Assembly (NCBI RefSeq): GCF_026339995.1
Contig: NZ_JAPEPT010000002.1
Span: 483,001-547,000, forward strand
Length of the DNA stretch: 64,000 nucleotides
DNA from: Streptomyces sp. NBC_01481
GTDB taxonomy: Bacteria; Actinomycetota; Actinomycetes; Streptomycetales; Streptomycetaceae
Reading direction: 5' to 3'
The notes under the pieces are model-generated. The model saw only the letters and a program-made list of their open reading frames with translations, was not told the DNA's origin and searched no databases. This document shows, one piece after another, positions 53,346-63,083 of the stretch. The translations under genes were made by a program, and so were the position numbers. Every line of letters starts with the position of its first letter. Position 1 is the stretch's first letter.

Positions 53346-55376
53346 GTGACCCCCAATCCCCGTCGGCGGCTTCGTGCCGCCGCCGCGCTGTCCGTCGTCT
53401 CCATGACGGCCTGCGGTCTGCTCACCGCCGTTGCGGCCACGCCCGCGTCGGCTGCCGTCAGCTGCCCGTCCTCTTCCTTCACACGGCAGCTCTTCGCGAA
53501 CACGACCTTCTCCGGTACACCGAAGAAGACCGACTGCGATTCCGTGATCGCCGAGAACTGGGGCACCGGAGCCACCGCTGTCGGTCTCCCGAGGGACAAT
53601 TTCGGCGTCCGCTGGTCGATGACCAGGGACTTCGGCTCGGGCGGCCCCTTCGCCCTCACGGCCTCGGCCCTTGACGGCATACGGGTCTACGTCGACGGCG
53701 TACGCAAGGTCGACGTCTGGAAGAACGTCTCCACGACGCAGACCCGGACGCTCAACCTCACCATTCCGTCCGGCAGGCACACGCTGCGCGTCGACTACGT
53801 CAACTGGACGGGCTCGGCGTACGTCAAGTTCGTCTACGCGCCGAGGACTTCGGCCACCGTCGACAAGGTCAAGCCGCTCGCGCCGATCGGGGTGAAGGCG
53901 TCCCTCGACAACGCAACCGCCGAGGCCAATGTGTCGTGGTCCGCGAACAAGGAAATGGATCTCGCCGGTTACCGCGTCTACCGGCGGCTCGACGGCACCA
54001 GCACCTTCACCCTCGTCGCGACGACCACCGCGACCGCGTACGCGGGCATCACGCCCGAGGCGGGCCGCACCTACTACTACGAGGTCCGGGCCTACGACAA
54101 GGCCGGCAACGCCTCCCTCGGCAGCATCGATCAGCCGGTGACCACCATCGCCGTCACCACCCCGACCGGGCTGACCGCACGCGGTGAGGACGCCGGCATC
54201 CGGCTCAGCTGGAAGCCGGTCCCGGGGGCGGTCCGCTACTACGTGCTGCGCGACAACCTCAGCGGGGACGACCTGATCCGCACCACCACGGCTGCGAGCT
54301 TCACCGACACCACGGTCGCGCGGTCCGACACATGGATGTACCGAGTGGCGGCGGTGGACGGGGCCGGCCGCGCCTCCGCGTACACCGCGGAGTACAACCC
54401 CGCCGCCGAAGCCCGCCGCCCCGTCGCGGCGCCGCACGACGTCACCGCGGCACCGGGGCCCGGCGAGGCCGTGCTGACGTGGAAGATCAACCCCGCCACG
54501 GACGGCGACCACTACGGCTTCCATGTCTACCGTTCCACGACGCTCCCCGTGGACACCTCGACCGAGCCGGTGAGGTGCAGCACCACCTCGACAGCGCTCG
54601 CCGACGGCCGGTGGCAGTACACCTGCACCGACTCCTCGGCGGGCAACAGCACCACGAACCACTATGTGATCAAGGGGTACGACAACCGCTCCGTCGAGTC
54701 GGTGCCCTCCGCAACGGTGACCGTCACCACGCTCGACAGGGACCTGACGCCGCCCGCGGCGGTCGCCGGGCTCACCGCCGAGGCAACCGCGTACGGCATC
54801 GTCCTGAACTGGGCCGCCAACACCGAGCCCGACCTCAAGCGGTACGTGGTCTACAGCGGCGAGCTGATCGGTGACGACGACGAGCGCGTCTGCTACGGCT
54901 CGGCGTACGCGTACCTCGCTCCGGGCGACACGTCCTACACCCACGAGCGGCTGCCCGACGGGGAGGAAAGGTGCTACTTCGTCGACGCCGTGGACACCGT
55001 GGGCAACTCCAGCTTCGAATGGACCGGCACCGCCCATGCCGTGGTCGTCACCGAACTGGATCTGACGCCGTCCGTCGCGACGCCCGACGGCTCCCCGCTC
55101 ACGCTCAGCGCGACGAGGAACGACACCGAAGCCGGTACCGCGGCAGAGCTCTCCTGGAACTCGGTCGCCGACGCGTCGGGCTATCTGGTCCACCGCTGGA
55201 ACCCCGCCACGGGCACGTACGAGAAGCTGACCGCCGAGCCGGTCACCGAGCTTTCGTACACGGACTCCAGCGCGGCGCCCGGCACCACGCACTTCTACCG
55301 GGTGACCGCGGTCTACTCCGACGGTACGGAGTCGGCCCCCGACGCGGACTGGGTGATTCTGCCGCCTTCGAAGTGA
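53346..55376 (+). CDS. Secreted fibronectin type III multidomain protein
   Basis: A 676-residue exported protein with a basic Sec signal (RRRLRAAAALSVVSM to ATPASA), a PA14-like domain (NWGTGATAVGLPRDNFGVRW, GRHTLRVDYVNWTGSAYVKF), then about five fibronectin III modules (DLAGYRVYRRLDG, GNASLGSIDQPVTT, DLKRYVVYSGE, SGYLVHRWNPATG). It probably binds carbohydrate or acts as a surface adhesin or enzyme accessory. No catalytic domain or anchor seen. GTG at 53346 with GAAAGGG upstream. Confidence 0.87.
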   Translation: MTPNPRRRLRAAAALSVVSMTACGLLTAVAATPASAAVSCPSSSFTRQLFANTTFSGTPKKTDCDSVIAENWGTGATAVGLPRDNFGVRWSMTRDFGSGGPFALTASALDGIRVYVDGVRKVDVWKNVSTTQTRTLNLTIPSGRHTLRVDYVNWTGSAYVKFVYAPRTSATVDKVKPLAPIGVKASLDNATAEANVSWSANKEMDLAGYRVYRRLDGTSTFTLVATTTATAYAGITPEAGRTYYYEVRAYDKAGNASLGSIDQPVTTIAVTTPTGLTARGEDAGIRLSWKPVPGAVRYYVLRDNLSGDDLIRTTTAASFTDTTVARSDTWMYRVAAVDGAGRASAYTAEYNPAAEARRPVAAPHDVTAAPGPGEAVLTWKINPATDGDHYGFHVYRSTTLPVDTSTEPVRCSTTSTALADGRWQYTCTDSSAGNSTTNHYVIKGYDNRSVESVPSATVTVTTLDRDLTPPAAVAGLTAEATAYGIVLNWAANTEPDLKRYVVYSGELIGDDDERVCYGSAYAYLAPGDTSYTHERLPDGEERCYFVDAVDTVGNSSFEWTGTAHAVVVTELDLTPSVATPDGSPLTLSATRNDTEAGTAAELSWNSVADASGYLVHRWNPATGTYEKLTAEPVTELSYTDSSAAPGTTHFYRVTAVYSDGTESAPDADWVILPPSK

Positions 55377-55449
55377 AGCCAGGTGCACGTGGCATCAGTG
55401 GTGCGCTAGGTCTTGTCGCAGCTCTCCCTGCCTGGTTGTGTACCGCGGG

Positions 55450-55467
55450 CGATCCCGTACGGAATCG
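55450..55467. promoter_or_regulatory. Near-palindrome CGAT-C-CCGTACGG-A-ATCG
   Basis: An 18-bp dyad with one central mismatch pair, 17 bp before the GTG of the DinB-type gene. Candidate operator. Confidence 0.4.
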
Positions 55468-55484
55468 GTGACGAGGGGAGAGGC

Positions 55485-56318
55485 GTGGCACCAGTGGCTG
55501 GGCAGGACCTGCGAGGCACTCTGCCCGAGGGGCTCGGTGACGCCATACGCGGCACCGCCGAGGAGATCGCCGCGCTGCTGCGCGGGGTTGCCGACACGGG
55601 TGTTCCGGTGCCCGGGTCGGAGTGGAGCCTCGGGGCGGCGGCAGCTCATCTGGCGCAGGCCAATGGGCTGATGGCCGACATCGTGGCAGGGCAGGAGCGC
55701 AGCCACGGGGACGGCACCCCGCAGAGCCTGGCCGCGGCCAATGAGCGCGCGCTCGCCGAGTTCGGCGAGCGCGGGGCCGATCCGCTGGCCGGGATGATCG
55801 TGGAGCAGGCCGCCGCATTCCTCAAGGCGGTCGACGAGCGGGCGGGCGAGGGGGCCGGGGAGGGGGCGTTGTTCACTCCGCTGGGCCCGATGAGCCCGGC
55901 CGAGCTGGGTTCGTACCTGCTGACGCACATGCTCGGCCACGGCTACGACCTCGCCCGCGCGCTGGGCCGCCCGCACATGATCGACCGCGTCCGGGTCGAG
56001 CTGGCCCTGCCCTTCCTGATCAGGGCCATGCCCCGGGTGGTCGACGCCGCCAACAGCGCGGGGCTGAACGCCCGCTACACGATCCGCCTGTGGGGCGGCG
56101 CCCGCTTCGGCGTGACGTTCACTGACGGCGATGTGGCCGTTAGCCCGCAGCCGCCTGACCGCCCGGACTGCACGATCCTCACGGAACCGGTCACCTTCCT
56201 GCTGATGGCGCTCGGCCGCTGCGAGCCGTGGGGCGCCATCGCCCGGGGCCGCGTCGTCGCCTGGGGCCGCAAGCCCTGGCTCGCTCCCCGCTTCCCGACC
56301 CTCTTCACGGCGCCCTGA
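55485..56318 (+). CDS. DinB-type mycothiol-dependent isomerase-like protein
   Basis: A 277-residue member of the maleylpyruvate isomerase N-terminal (MDMPI/DinB) family with an SCP2-like C-terminal half. Metal ligands in HLAQANG and HMLGHGYDLARALG. Such proteins use mycothiol in thiol transfer or isomerisation; substrate unknown. GTG at 55485 has a strong GAGGGGAG site. Confidence 0.87.
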   Translation: MAPVAGQDLRGTLPEGLGDAIRGTAEEIAALLRGVADTGVPVPGSEWSLGAAAAHLAQANGLMADIVAGQERSHGDGTPQSLAAANERALAEFGERGADPLAGMIVEQAAAFLKAVDERAGEGAGEGALFTPLGPMSPAELGSYLLTHMLGHGYDLARALGRPHMIDRVRVELALPFLIRAMPRVVDAANSAGLNARYTIRLWGGARFGVTFTDGDVAVSPQPPDRPDCTILTEPVTFLLMALGRCEPWGAIARGRVVAWGRKPWLAPRFPTLFTAP

Positions 56319-56403
56319 ACTCACGGGTGCCGCGGGCTTCGCGAAGGTCCGGCCGGACGAATGGGGCGATATGCCCCTGCCTCTCGCGGGCAGGGATCGA
56401 AGC

Positions 56404-57180
56404 ATGCCCATGCTCGTCGGAACCTCGGGGTGGCAGTACAAGGACTGGCGCGGTGTTCTCTATCCGCCCAAGCAACCGCAGCGGCTGTGGCTGGAGGAGT
56501 ACGCCCGGCAGTTCGCCACCGTGGAGAACAACAACGCCTTCTACCGGCTCCCGACCAAGGAGATCTTCGCCTCCTGGCGGGAGCGGACGCCGGAGGGATT
56601 CGTCATGGCGGTCAAAGCCAGCCGCTATCTGACCCATCTGAAGCGGCTGCACGACCCCCAGGAGCCGGTGCGCCGGCTGATGGACCACGCCGAGGGCCTC
56701 GGCGACCGGCTCGGACCCGTCCTCCTGCAACTGCCACCCAACTTCCGGAAAGACATCGCGGCTCTGGACGCCTGCCTCAGCTGCTTTCCCCGCACGGTCC
56801 GGGTGGCCGTCGAATTCCGCCACACCTCGTGGTGGGAGGCGGAGCGTGAGCTCCGGGCGGTACTGGAAGGGCACGGCAGCGCCCTGTGCTGGGCGGACCG
56901 TGCGTCCCGTCCGGTGACGCCCCTGTGGCGCACGGCGTCATGGGGGTACGTGCGATTCCATGGCGGCATCGCCGAGCCGCCGCCGCGCTACGGCCGCCAG
57001 GCCCTGACGTCCTGGGCCGGGCGGATCGCCGACGCCTGGCCGGACGAGGACGACGTGTACGTGTACTTCAACAACGACGTCGGCGGCGCGGCCGTGGTGG
57101 ACGCGGCGAAGTTCGCACGGGCCGCGGCGGCGCTGGGCCGGACGGTGAGCCGTACGCCTCCGGCCCCGCCCGGGCCATGA
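56404..57180 (+). CDS. DUF72 protein
   Basis: A 258-residue TIM-barrel protein of the DUF72 (YecE) family: LVGTSGWQYKDWRGVLYPP, ENNNAFYRLP, VKASRYLTHLKRL, LLQLPPNF, VEFRHTSW, VYFNNDVGGAAVVDA. Conserved but of unknown function. ATG at 56404 with CAGGGA upstream; another ATG two codons later. Confidence 0.93.
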   Translation: MPMLVGTSGWQYKDWRGVLYPPKQPQRLWLEEYARQFATVENNNAFYRLPTKEIFASWRERTPEGFVMAVKASRYLTHLKRLHDPQEPVRRLMDHAEGLGDRLGPVLLQLPPNFRKDIAALDACLSCFPRTVRVAVEFRHTSWWEAERELRAVLEGHGSALCWADRASRPVTPLWRTASWGYVRFHGGIAEPPPRYGRQALTSWAGRIADAWPDEDDVYVYFNNDVGGAAVVDAAKFARAAAALGRTVSRTPPAPPGP

Positions 57181-57273
57181 CCGGCTCCGGCTGCGGGCCA
57201 ATCCGCCAGCCGGCGCTGCGGTGTTCAGGCTCCGCGATGCATGAGCTCCAGCCCAACGGGCCGGGCCCACAGG

Positions 57274-57489
57274 TCAGTTGCCGATGCGGCAGGAGCGCCA
57301 GCTCCGGCGGCTGCGGCTGATCAGCCCGGCCTGTTCCAACCGGCGGAGCTGGTAGGCCACCGACGACGTGCTCGACAGACCGACACTCTCACCGATCTCC
57401 CGGATCGTCGGGGCCTCGCCGTGTTCAGCTATCCACTCCGTGATGCACCGCAGAATGCTCTCCTGCCGCCCGCTCAGGCGATCGACCAC
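57274..57489 (-). CDS. Stand-alone LexA-type DNA-binding domain
   Basis: A 71-residue protein equal to the winged helix of LexA (LSGRQESILRCITEWIAEHG, EAPTIREIGESVGLSSTSSV, AYQLRRLEQAGLI) and ending in a basic tail. The self-cleaving peptidase half is absent and no relic of it follows. GTG at 57489 with GGGGAG spacing. It overlaps the end of the interrupted gene upstream. It could compete with LexA or control its own targets. Confidence 0.85.
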   Translation of the reverse strand: MVDRLSGRQESILRCITEWIAEHGEAPTIREIGESVGLSSTSSVAYQLRRLEQAGLISRSRRSWRSCRIGN

Positions 57490-57724
57490 AGGTCTCCCCT
57501 TCCTCCTCCTGAGCGCGCGCCTGGCGGCGCAGCTCCACCCGGGCCGCCGGCGACCGGCCCTGCTCGGTGGCCCAGAACGGATGCCGGACAAGCCGGAGGG
57601 ACAGGTCCAGCAGGCGGCGGCGCAGCACCGTGGTGTGGAGCTGATGCTCGGCGAGCAGGGCGTATGTCCGGTTCTAGTCGCGCTGGGCCTGCACGAGGTC
57701 GGGCGGGAAAGCAGCGTGGGGCAT
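57425..57724 (-). pseudogene. Small helical protein gene with nonsense codon
   Basis: ATG at 57724 opens HAAFPPDLVQAQRD, then TAG at codon 17, then NRTYALLAEHQLHTTVLRRR, LLDLSLRLVRHPFWATEQG. The part after the stop is homologous to 20586-20936, so the TAG interrupts a real gene; a GTG near VLRRR might still allow a short product. The end overlaps the LexA-type gene by 65 bp. Confidence 0.7.
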
Positions 57725-57892
57725 GGCCGGAATTCAATCATGTGTTCGATTTCTTGCGCACGTCCTACACGCCGAGTGCACGCCTTCGTGTGACTGAGCT
57801 CTCTGTATGGCCCGAGAGCGTTCTGGTTGGCTCGCTCCGGTATCCGGCACGGCGGATCGAGCGGCACGCACCTCCGGGCGAAGAGCCCCTGT

Positions 57893-58300
57893 TCAGTCGA
57901 GGACCGCGGTGGCTTCGACCTCCACCAGGAGGTCGGGCTCGGCCAGTGCGGCGACGCCCACCCCGGTGAGCGGCGGTACCGGGGTGACCCCCAGTTTCGC
58001 GGCCACCCGGGCGACCCCCTCCAGGAACGGGGGCATCTTGTCGGGGGTCAGGTCGACCACGTAGACGGTCAGCTTCACCACGTCGGCGAAGGAGCCGCCG
58101 ACCTCGGCCAGGGCGGTGGCGATGTTGAGGTAGCACTGCTCGACCTGGGCGGCGAGGTCACCTTCGCCGACTCGGCCCCCGTCGGCATCGCGGGCGACCT
58201 GGCCGGCGATGTGGACCAGCCTCGACCCGGTCGCGATCGATACCTGCCGATAGATGTCGACCTTCGGGAGTCCTTCGGGGTTAACCAGGGTGATGGGCAT
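57893..58300 (-). CDS. RidA-family protein
   Basis: A 135-residue Rid/YjgF protein (VNPEGLPKVDIYRQVSIATG, VHIAGQVARDADG, QVEQCYLNIATALAEVGGSF, LVEVEATAVLD). The arginine of active RidA enamine deaminases is not obvious near PPLTGVGVAAL, so it may belong to another Rid subfamily. ATG at 58300. Divergent from an MmyB-type regulator; the 296 bp between hold no other gene. Confidence 0.9.
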   Translation of the reverse strand: MPITLVNPEGLPKVDIYRQVSIATGSRLVHIAGQVARDADGGRVGEGDLAAQVEQCYLNIATALAEVGGSFADVVKLTVYVVDLTPDKMPPFLEGVARVAAKLGVTPVPPLTGVGVAALAEPDLLVEVEATAVLD

Positions 58301-58596
58301 GCCGCCTGCTTTCTTGCCTGCGAGCCCGCGGGCTCGCTCCCACAGAACCCGAGGCACAAACGCTCTCCGGTGGTTACTCGGAAACCGTAGGAGAGTGTGT
58401 GCCCGGCAGGGAAGAACGCACTTTTCGGTGACTGGGGAACCTGACGGTGACCGACTGGCTCACGGGTGTGTGCTGAGCGCCGAGCCGTCGGGCGTCGTGT
58501 CCCCTTCCCGGGACGAACAGCCTGGTCTCCGCGGTCTCCGAGCCTGTTACTCGCAGTGGCAGGCTAGAAAATGCGAGCCGGACCATACTCGACCGC

Positions 58597-59517
58597 ATGA
58601 ACGACAAACGGCACGGCAAATCCCTCCTCGGGGAGTTCCTGTCAACGCGCCGGGCCCAGCTGAAGCCGGCGGACGTGGGGCTCCCGGAATACGGCGAGCG
58701 GCGGCGGGTCCCGGGTCTGCGGCGCGAGGAGCTGGCACAGCTGGCGGGCGTCAGCGTGGCCTACTACACGCGGCTGGAACAGGGGTTGTCGCTCAACGCT
58801 TCGCCGCAGGTCCTCGATGCGCTCGCCACGGCGCTGGGGCTGGACGACGCGGAGCGGCGCCACCTGCACGACCTGGCGGGTGACGGGCGGCAGCAGACGC
58901 GCCGGCGCCGGCTGCCGGCCGAGCGGGTCACCCCGGCCGTACGGCAGTTGATGGACACCTTCGGTGATGCACCGGTGGTCGCCCTCGGCAGGCGTTCGGA
59001 CGTGCTGGCCTGGAACCGCGCCGGACACGCCCTGTTCGCAGGGCACCTGGACGCGGACAGCCCGGATCGGGTGGCCGAGCGGCCCAACACGGCCCGGCTG
59101 GTGTTCCTGGACGCCCACACGCGGGACCTGTACGTCGACTGGCCGAGGAAGGCCAGGGACGTGGTGGGCAAGCTGCGGCAGGCGGTCGGCGAATACCCGG
59201 ACGACCCACGCCTGGCATCCCTGATCGGTGAACTGACCATGCAGAGCCCGCAGTTCGCCACCCTGTGGGCCGAGCACCGGGTACGGGCCTGGGATCTTGC
59301 CGAGTACCGGATGCGCCATCCGCTGGTCGGGGAGATGGACGTTCTGCAGCACTCGCTGCCCGTGCCGCGGGGACAGGGGGTCCGGTTGGTCGTGACGACG
59401 GCCGAGCCCGGATCGGCTTCCGAAGCGGCGCTGCGATTGCTCAACCAGACCCTCCACCCCGCCGGGGAGGTGGCGACGGCCGACAGCCCCAACACCCGTA
59501 CGTCCTCGCACGCCTGA
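58597..59517 (+). CDS. MmyB-type XRE regulator
   Basis: A 306-residue regulator: N-terminal XRE helix-turn-helix (GLRREELAQLAGVSVAYYTR, LEQGLSLNASPQVLDALATA) and a C-terminal PAS-like MmyB ligand-binding domain (LGRRSDVLAWNRAGHALFAG, HRVRAWDLAEYRMRHPLVGE) that binds fatty acids in relatives. Typically guards a nearby oxidoreductase; here the neighbours are RidA and a DinB-type gene. Confidence 0.92.
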   Translation: MNDKRHGKSLLGEFLSTRRAQLKPADVGLPEYGERRRVPGLRREELAQLAGVSVAYYTRLEQGLSLNASPQVLDALATALGLDDAERRHLHDLAGDGRQQTRRRRLPAERVTPAVRQLMDTFGDAPVVALGRRSDVLAWNRAGHALFAGHLDADSPDRVAERPNTARLVFLDAHTRDLYVDWPRKARDVVGKLRQAVGEYPDDPRLASLIGELTMQSPQFATLWAEHRVRAWDLAEYRMRHPLVGEMDVLQHSLPVPRGQGVRLVVTTAEPGSASEAALRLLNQTLHPAGEVATADSPNTRTSSHA

Positions 59518-59850
59518 TCCGATCGCCTGCCTGATCCAACCGCCCGGCTGACGAACCGAAACCGAACCGCAGCCGGCCGGACGATGCGTCACACCCGGAC
59601 GAGCGCCCCGGCGGTTGCCCACTGCCGATAACCGGGCCTCGAGTGACCTGAGCGGCGCGTGTCATGGCCACCTCGCCGTCGCCGTCGCCGACGCCATCGC
59701 CGATGACGCTGCCGCTCCCGCTCGTCCCACCTCCGCAACCAGGGCACGACGTGCCCTTCGACAGACATGTCCACCGGGGCGGTGCCCGCAAGCGGCGAGC
59801 CACCGGAACACCCCGCCCTGCCCCCTTTTGACCATGAATGGAGATCTCCC
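59518..59850. other. Intergenic, no gene supported
   Basis: Contains a short GTCGCC-type low-complexity run near 59685 and no clear RNA or hairpin. May carry the promoter of the next gene. Confidence 0.6.
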
Positions 59851-60435
59851 ATGTCCAAAACCCCCGTGACGGCTTTCGCCGGCATCGTCGACACCGTTGC
59901 CCAGCTGGTCGAGGCCGTCGCCGAAGACCAGTGGACCGCGCCCACGCCCTGCTCCGACTGGAACGTGTCGCAGCTGGTCGACCACCTGGTGACGGGACAG
60001 CGGGTGTTCACCGACGTGATGGCCGAGCAGCCCACCTCGCAGGGCCCCGAGCAGTCGGCCGGCACCGAGTCCACGCCGGCCTCGCTGAAGGCGGCCGTCC
60101 GCGAGTCGGCCGGCGCTCTGGCGGCCGCCTTCGCTCGACCCGGAGCGCTGGAGCGCACCGTGCGGGCCCCGATCGGGGAGGTGCCCGGCGCCGTGGCACT
60201 GCACCTGCAGACCATCGAGCACCTGGTCCACGGCTGGGACCTGGCCCAGGCCACCGGCCAGAAGGCGCTGTTCGACGACACCGCGGTCGAGCGGGAGATC
60301 GAGTTCGCCCGCGGTCTGGTGGCGCAGCTGCCGCCCGCCCCCGACGGCCCGTTCGCCATGTCCCGTACCGCCCCGACGGATGCCCCCGCGATCGACCACC
60401 TGGCCGCCCTGCTCGGGCGTCAGATCACCAACTGA
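59851..60435 (+). CDS. TIGR03086-family DinB-type protein
   Basis: A 194-residue mycothiol-isomerase-like DinB protein. Metal histidines in LVDHLVTGQRVF and TIEHLVHGWDLAQATG; DQWTAPTPCSDWNVSQLVDH is the family signature. Function unknown. ATG with GGAGA upstream. 112 bp before the secreted propeller gene; could share its transcript. Confidence 0.9.
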   Translation: MSKTPVTAFAGIVDTVAQLVEAVAEDQWTAPTPCSDWNVSQLVDHLVTGQRVFTDVMAEQPTSQGPEQSAGTESTPASLKAAVRESAGALAAAFARPGALERTVRAPIGEVPGAVALHLQTIEHLVHGWDLAQATGQKALFDDTAVEREIEFARGLVAQLPPAPDGPFAMSRTAPTDAPAIDHLAALLGRQITN

Positions 60436-60547
60436 TCTCCCAGTCGGTCCGCCCGGACTCCAACGCCGTCCGCGGCAGCGTCGACGCCGCGCTCCCTCAC
60501 TCACAGCCTTTCGCGAAGAACACCTCAACAGACGGAGGAAGATTTCC

Positions 60548-61609
60548 ATGAAGCTCAAGCTCGCGCTCGCTGCCGCCGCCTTCACGGCAGTGCTGACCAC
60601 CGGTACGGCCGTCATGACGGCCTCCGCCTCCACGGCTCCCGGCCACGACGGACACCGGATCGAGCAGACCGACAACGCCGCGCACAGCGTCATCAAGGCC
60701 AACGGCCCGGGTGTGTTCCCCCACTCGGCCGACTACAACCGCCAGTCGAAGAACTTCGTCGTCGGCTCGCTGAAGCACAGCACGATCTCCACCGTCGGCC
60801 TCGACGGAACGGTGCGCACCCTCGTCGACGACCCGAGCCTGGTGTCCGTCCAGGCCGTCCGCGTCGACCGCGACAGGCACCGCGTGCTGGCCAGCAACGT
60901 GGACTACGGCCTCGCCGACCGCTCCTCCAAGGAGACCACCTTCCGCGTCGCCGGAGTGGGCAGTTACGACCTGGCCGGCGGACGGAAGCATTGGTACGCC
61001 GATCTGGCCAAGGTCGCCGCCGACGGCAAGCAGCACCTGATCGCCGACGTGACGGTGGCCCCCGACGGCACCGCGTACGCCGTCGACCAGCTCACCCCCA
61101 CGGTGTTCCGCATCGACCGCAACGGCCGCGCCTCGGTCCTCCTGCGCAGCGATCTCCTGAAGGGAACCGTCGACGTTCCCAACTTCCTGTCCGGCATCGG
61201 GATGACCGCGGTGGCCTGGACGCCCGACAACCGCCTCATCATCGCCAAGGCCGACGGCTCTCTGGTCCGGGTACCGCTCAACCACCCCGAGCGGGCACGG
61301 AAGGTCGAGCTCTCCAAGCCGCTGGCCGCCCTCACCGCCGGCATCCGGGTGCTGCCCGACGGCTCCATCGCAGCGGTCAGCAGCGGCCTCCTGACCGGCA
61401 AGCCCGCCCAGATCCAGCGGGTGCGCCCCTGCGGCGACTGGAAGTACGCCACGGTGAATGTCACCGACACCGTGACCGCCCCCGTCACCAGCGGCATCGC
61501 CGCGGGTCCCCACGGGTCGACGTTCGCCCTCAGCGGTGGGCTGCCCGACCTGCTCATGGGCAAGCCCAACAACGGATTCACCCTGACCCCCGTCAAGGTC
61601 AGGAACTGA
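60548..61609 (+). CDS. Secreted SMP-30-like beta-propeller protein
   Basis: A 353-residue exported protein: signal (KLALAAAAFTAVLTTGTAVM to ASAS), then six propeller blades (FVVGSLKHSTISTVGLDGTV, RTLVDDPSLVSVQAVRVDRD, IADVTVAPDGTAYAVDQLTP, GGLPDLLMGKPNN). Resembles SMP-30/gluconolactonase-like lactone-binding proteins; metal ligands cannot be assigned by eye. GGAGGAAG before ATG. Strong terminator follows. Confidence 0.83.
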   Translation: MKLKLALAAAAFTAVLTTGTAVMTASASTAPGHDGHRIEQTDNAAHSVIKANGPGVFPHSADYNRQSKNFVVGSLKHSTISTVGLDGTVRTLVDDPSLVSVQAVRVDRDRHRVLASNVDYGLADRSSKETTFRVAGVGSYDLAGGRKHWYADLAKVAADGKQHLIADVTVAPDGTAYAVDQLTPTVFRIDRNGRASVLLRSDLLKGTVDVPNFLSGIGMTAVAWTPDNRLIIAKADGSLVRVPLNHPERARKVELSKPLAALTAGIRVLPDGSIAAVSSGLLTGKPAQIQRVRPCGDWKYATVNVTDTVTAPVTSGIAAGPHGSTFALSGGLPDLLMGKPNNGFTLTPVKVRN

Positions 61610-61634
61610 TCAGCGGGTCGTAGCACAGGATGTG

Positions 61635-61677
61635 ACTGAGCGCTTCGGTTGGCGGTTCGCCAACCGAAGCGCTCAGT
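61635..61677. terminator. Terminator, 19-bp perfect stem
   Basis: ACTGAGCGCTTCGGTTGGC, loop GGTTC, exact complement. Serves the propeller gene and the convergent esterase gene. Confidence 0.93.
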
Positions 61678-61696
61678 GTGTGCGGGGAGCAGTCCT

Positions 61697-62917
61697 TTAC
61701 GGAAGCCGCGCCAGGAGCCACTCGCACAGTTCGGCGGTGACCTGTGTGTGGGCAGTGGTGGTGGAGGAGCACAGGAACTCGTCCAGCTCGCTCTCCTCCG
61801 GGTCGAGACCGTCGATCTTGACGTAGAGGTCGTCCTGGTTGCCGATGTCCCGGATGGCGACGGCGCTGACCGAAGGGACGAAGCAGACCGTCGGGTGCCG
61901 CAGATCGGTCCTGCCTCCCTTCTCCTCCAGAGCCTTGGCGATGATCTGGTAGGAGTCGAGGGTGCCGCCGGGGGCGCCGTCGAGTTCCGGGAGCCCGTCG
62001 GTCTTGACGGTCTTCGAGGCAGGCGGCAGCAGTCGCCTGAGTTCAGCGACCGTGACACCGTCGCCGGCGGCCTGGGTGTAGAAGGTGGAGCCGGGGAAGG
62101 CGATGAGGCCGGTGCTCTTCAGGGCCATCTCGCCGGGTGGGACGTCGATTCCGTTGCCGTTGCCGGTGCCGTTGGCGACGGCGATCTTTCGTGGAATCCG
62201 AGGCCAGTCGCCGACTGCGCTCAACGCTTCGAGGAACTTGTCGCGCATCGGGTCCCGCCGGACCGAGCCGTCCGCGCTGTTGTAGTGCCGCCACAGCATC
62301 TGCCGGGAGGCCGGGCTGTTCATCTGCTTGGCGAAGGGATTCTCCTGGCCCGGGATGAAGTGGGCGAACGCCTGGATCGCGATGGGGATCACGCCGCCGC
62401 GGTGGGGGGTGTCGTAGGAGAAGTACAGACCGGTGCGGTGGTCCATACGCTGCGTCTCGAGTCGGGCCAGGGCATAACGCGTAATCAGACCGCCCATGCT
62501 GAACCCGCCGACGGCCAGCGGGGTGTTGTCCCGCTGCTCGGCGACGGTGCGCAGGATGGCTTCTTGCGCGGCTTCGGCGTTGTCGAGGATGGACGCGGTG
62601 CGCTCGTCGAAGCCGAGCAGGATCACGGTCCTGCCCTGCTGCCGCAGCTTGGTGATCAGCGGGTAGTCCCGGTCGAGTCCCGCGTAGAGCCAGTCCAGGT
62701 TGCTCCTGCCCAGATTGAACCCGTCGGCCATGATGACCGGCCGTTCGACACCATCTGAGCCCTCGCCGTAGTAGACCCGCGCGAAACCGTTCGGCAGATC
62801 CCACTTCTGGTCCGGGTCCGGTACGGGATACGGCATCGGCGGTACGGACGCGATCCGCCCCCCGAGCGTCAGGTTGCCGATCTCCTGCTCGTTGCCCTGT
62901 TCAGCGGCCAATGCCAC
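61697..62917 (-). CDS. Alpha/beta hydrolase (lipase/esterase-like)
   Basis: A 406-residue hydrolase without signal peptide. Nucleophile elbow GGFSMGGLITRYAL near residue 140, oxyanion region PVIMADGFNLGRSN near 62, possible Asp/His in the C-terminal part (DGVTVAEL, TTAHTQVTAELCEWL). Substrate unknown. GTG at 62917 directly follows GAGGA, so a TTG two codons later, with five-base spacing, may be the real start. Confidence 0.82.
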   Translation of the reverse strand: MALAAEQGNEQEIGNLTLGGRIASVPPMPYPVPDPDQKWDLPNGFARVYYGEGSDGVERPVIMADGFNLGRSNLDWLYAGLDRDYPLITKLRQQGRTVILLGFDERTASILDNAEAAQEAILRTVAEQRDNTPLAVGGFSMGGLITRYALARLETQRMDHRTGLYFSYDTPHRGGVIPIAIQAFAHFIPGQENPFAKQMNSPASRQMLWRHYNSADGSVRRDPMRDKFLEALSAVGDWPRIPRKIAVANGTGNGNGIDVPPGEMALKSTGLIAFPGSTFYTQAAGDGVTVAELRRLLPPASKTVKTDGLPELDGAPGGTLDSYQIIAKALEEKGGRTDLRHPTVCFVPSVSAVAIRDIGNQDDLYVKIDGLDPEESELDEFLCSSTTTAHTQVTAELCEWLLARLP

Positions 62918-63083
62918 TCCTCATGTTCGCGCGTGCGTGTGGCGCCCCCGGCGGACCGGGAGCGCCACAGACAGGCGGGTGGGAAACGTGATGTCGGGAA
63001 CATCATCACCACCCCGGCTCGGGGCGCCCCGGTGACTCACTGCAACCGTCACCCAGACGGCTGAGCTGAATTTCAGGGGTGCG

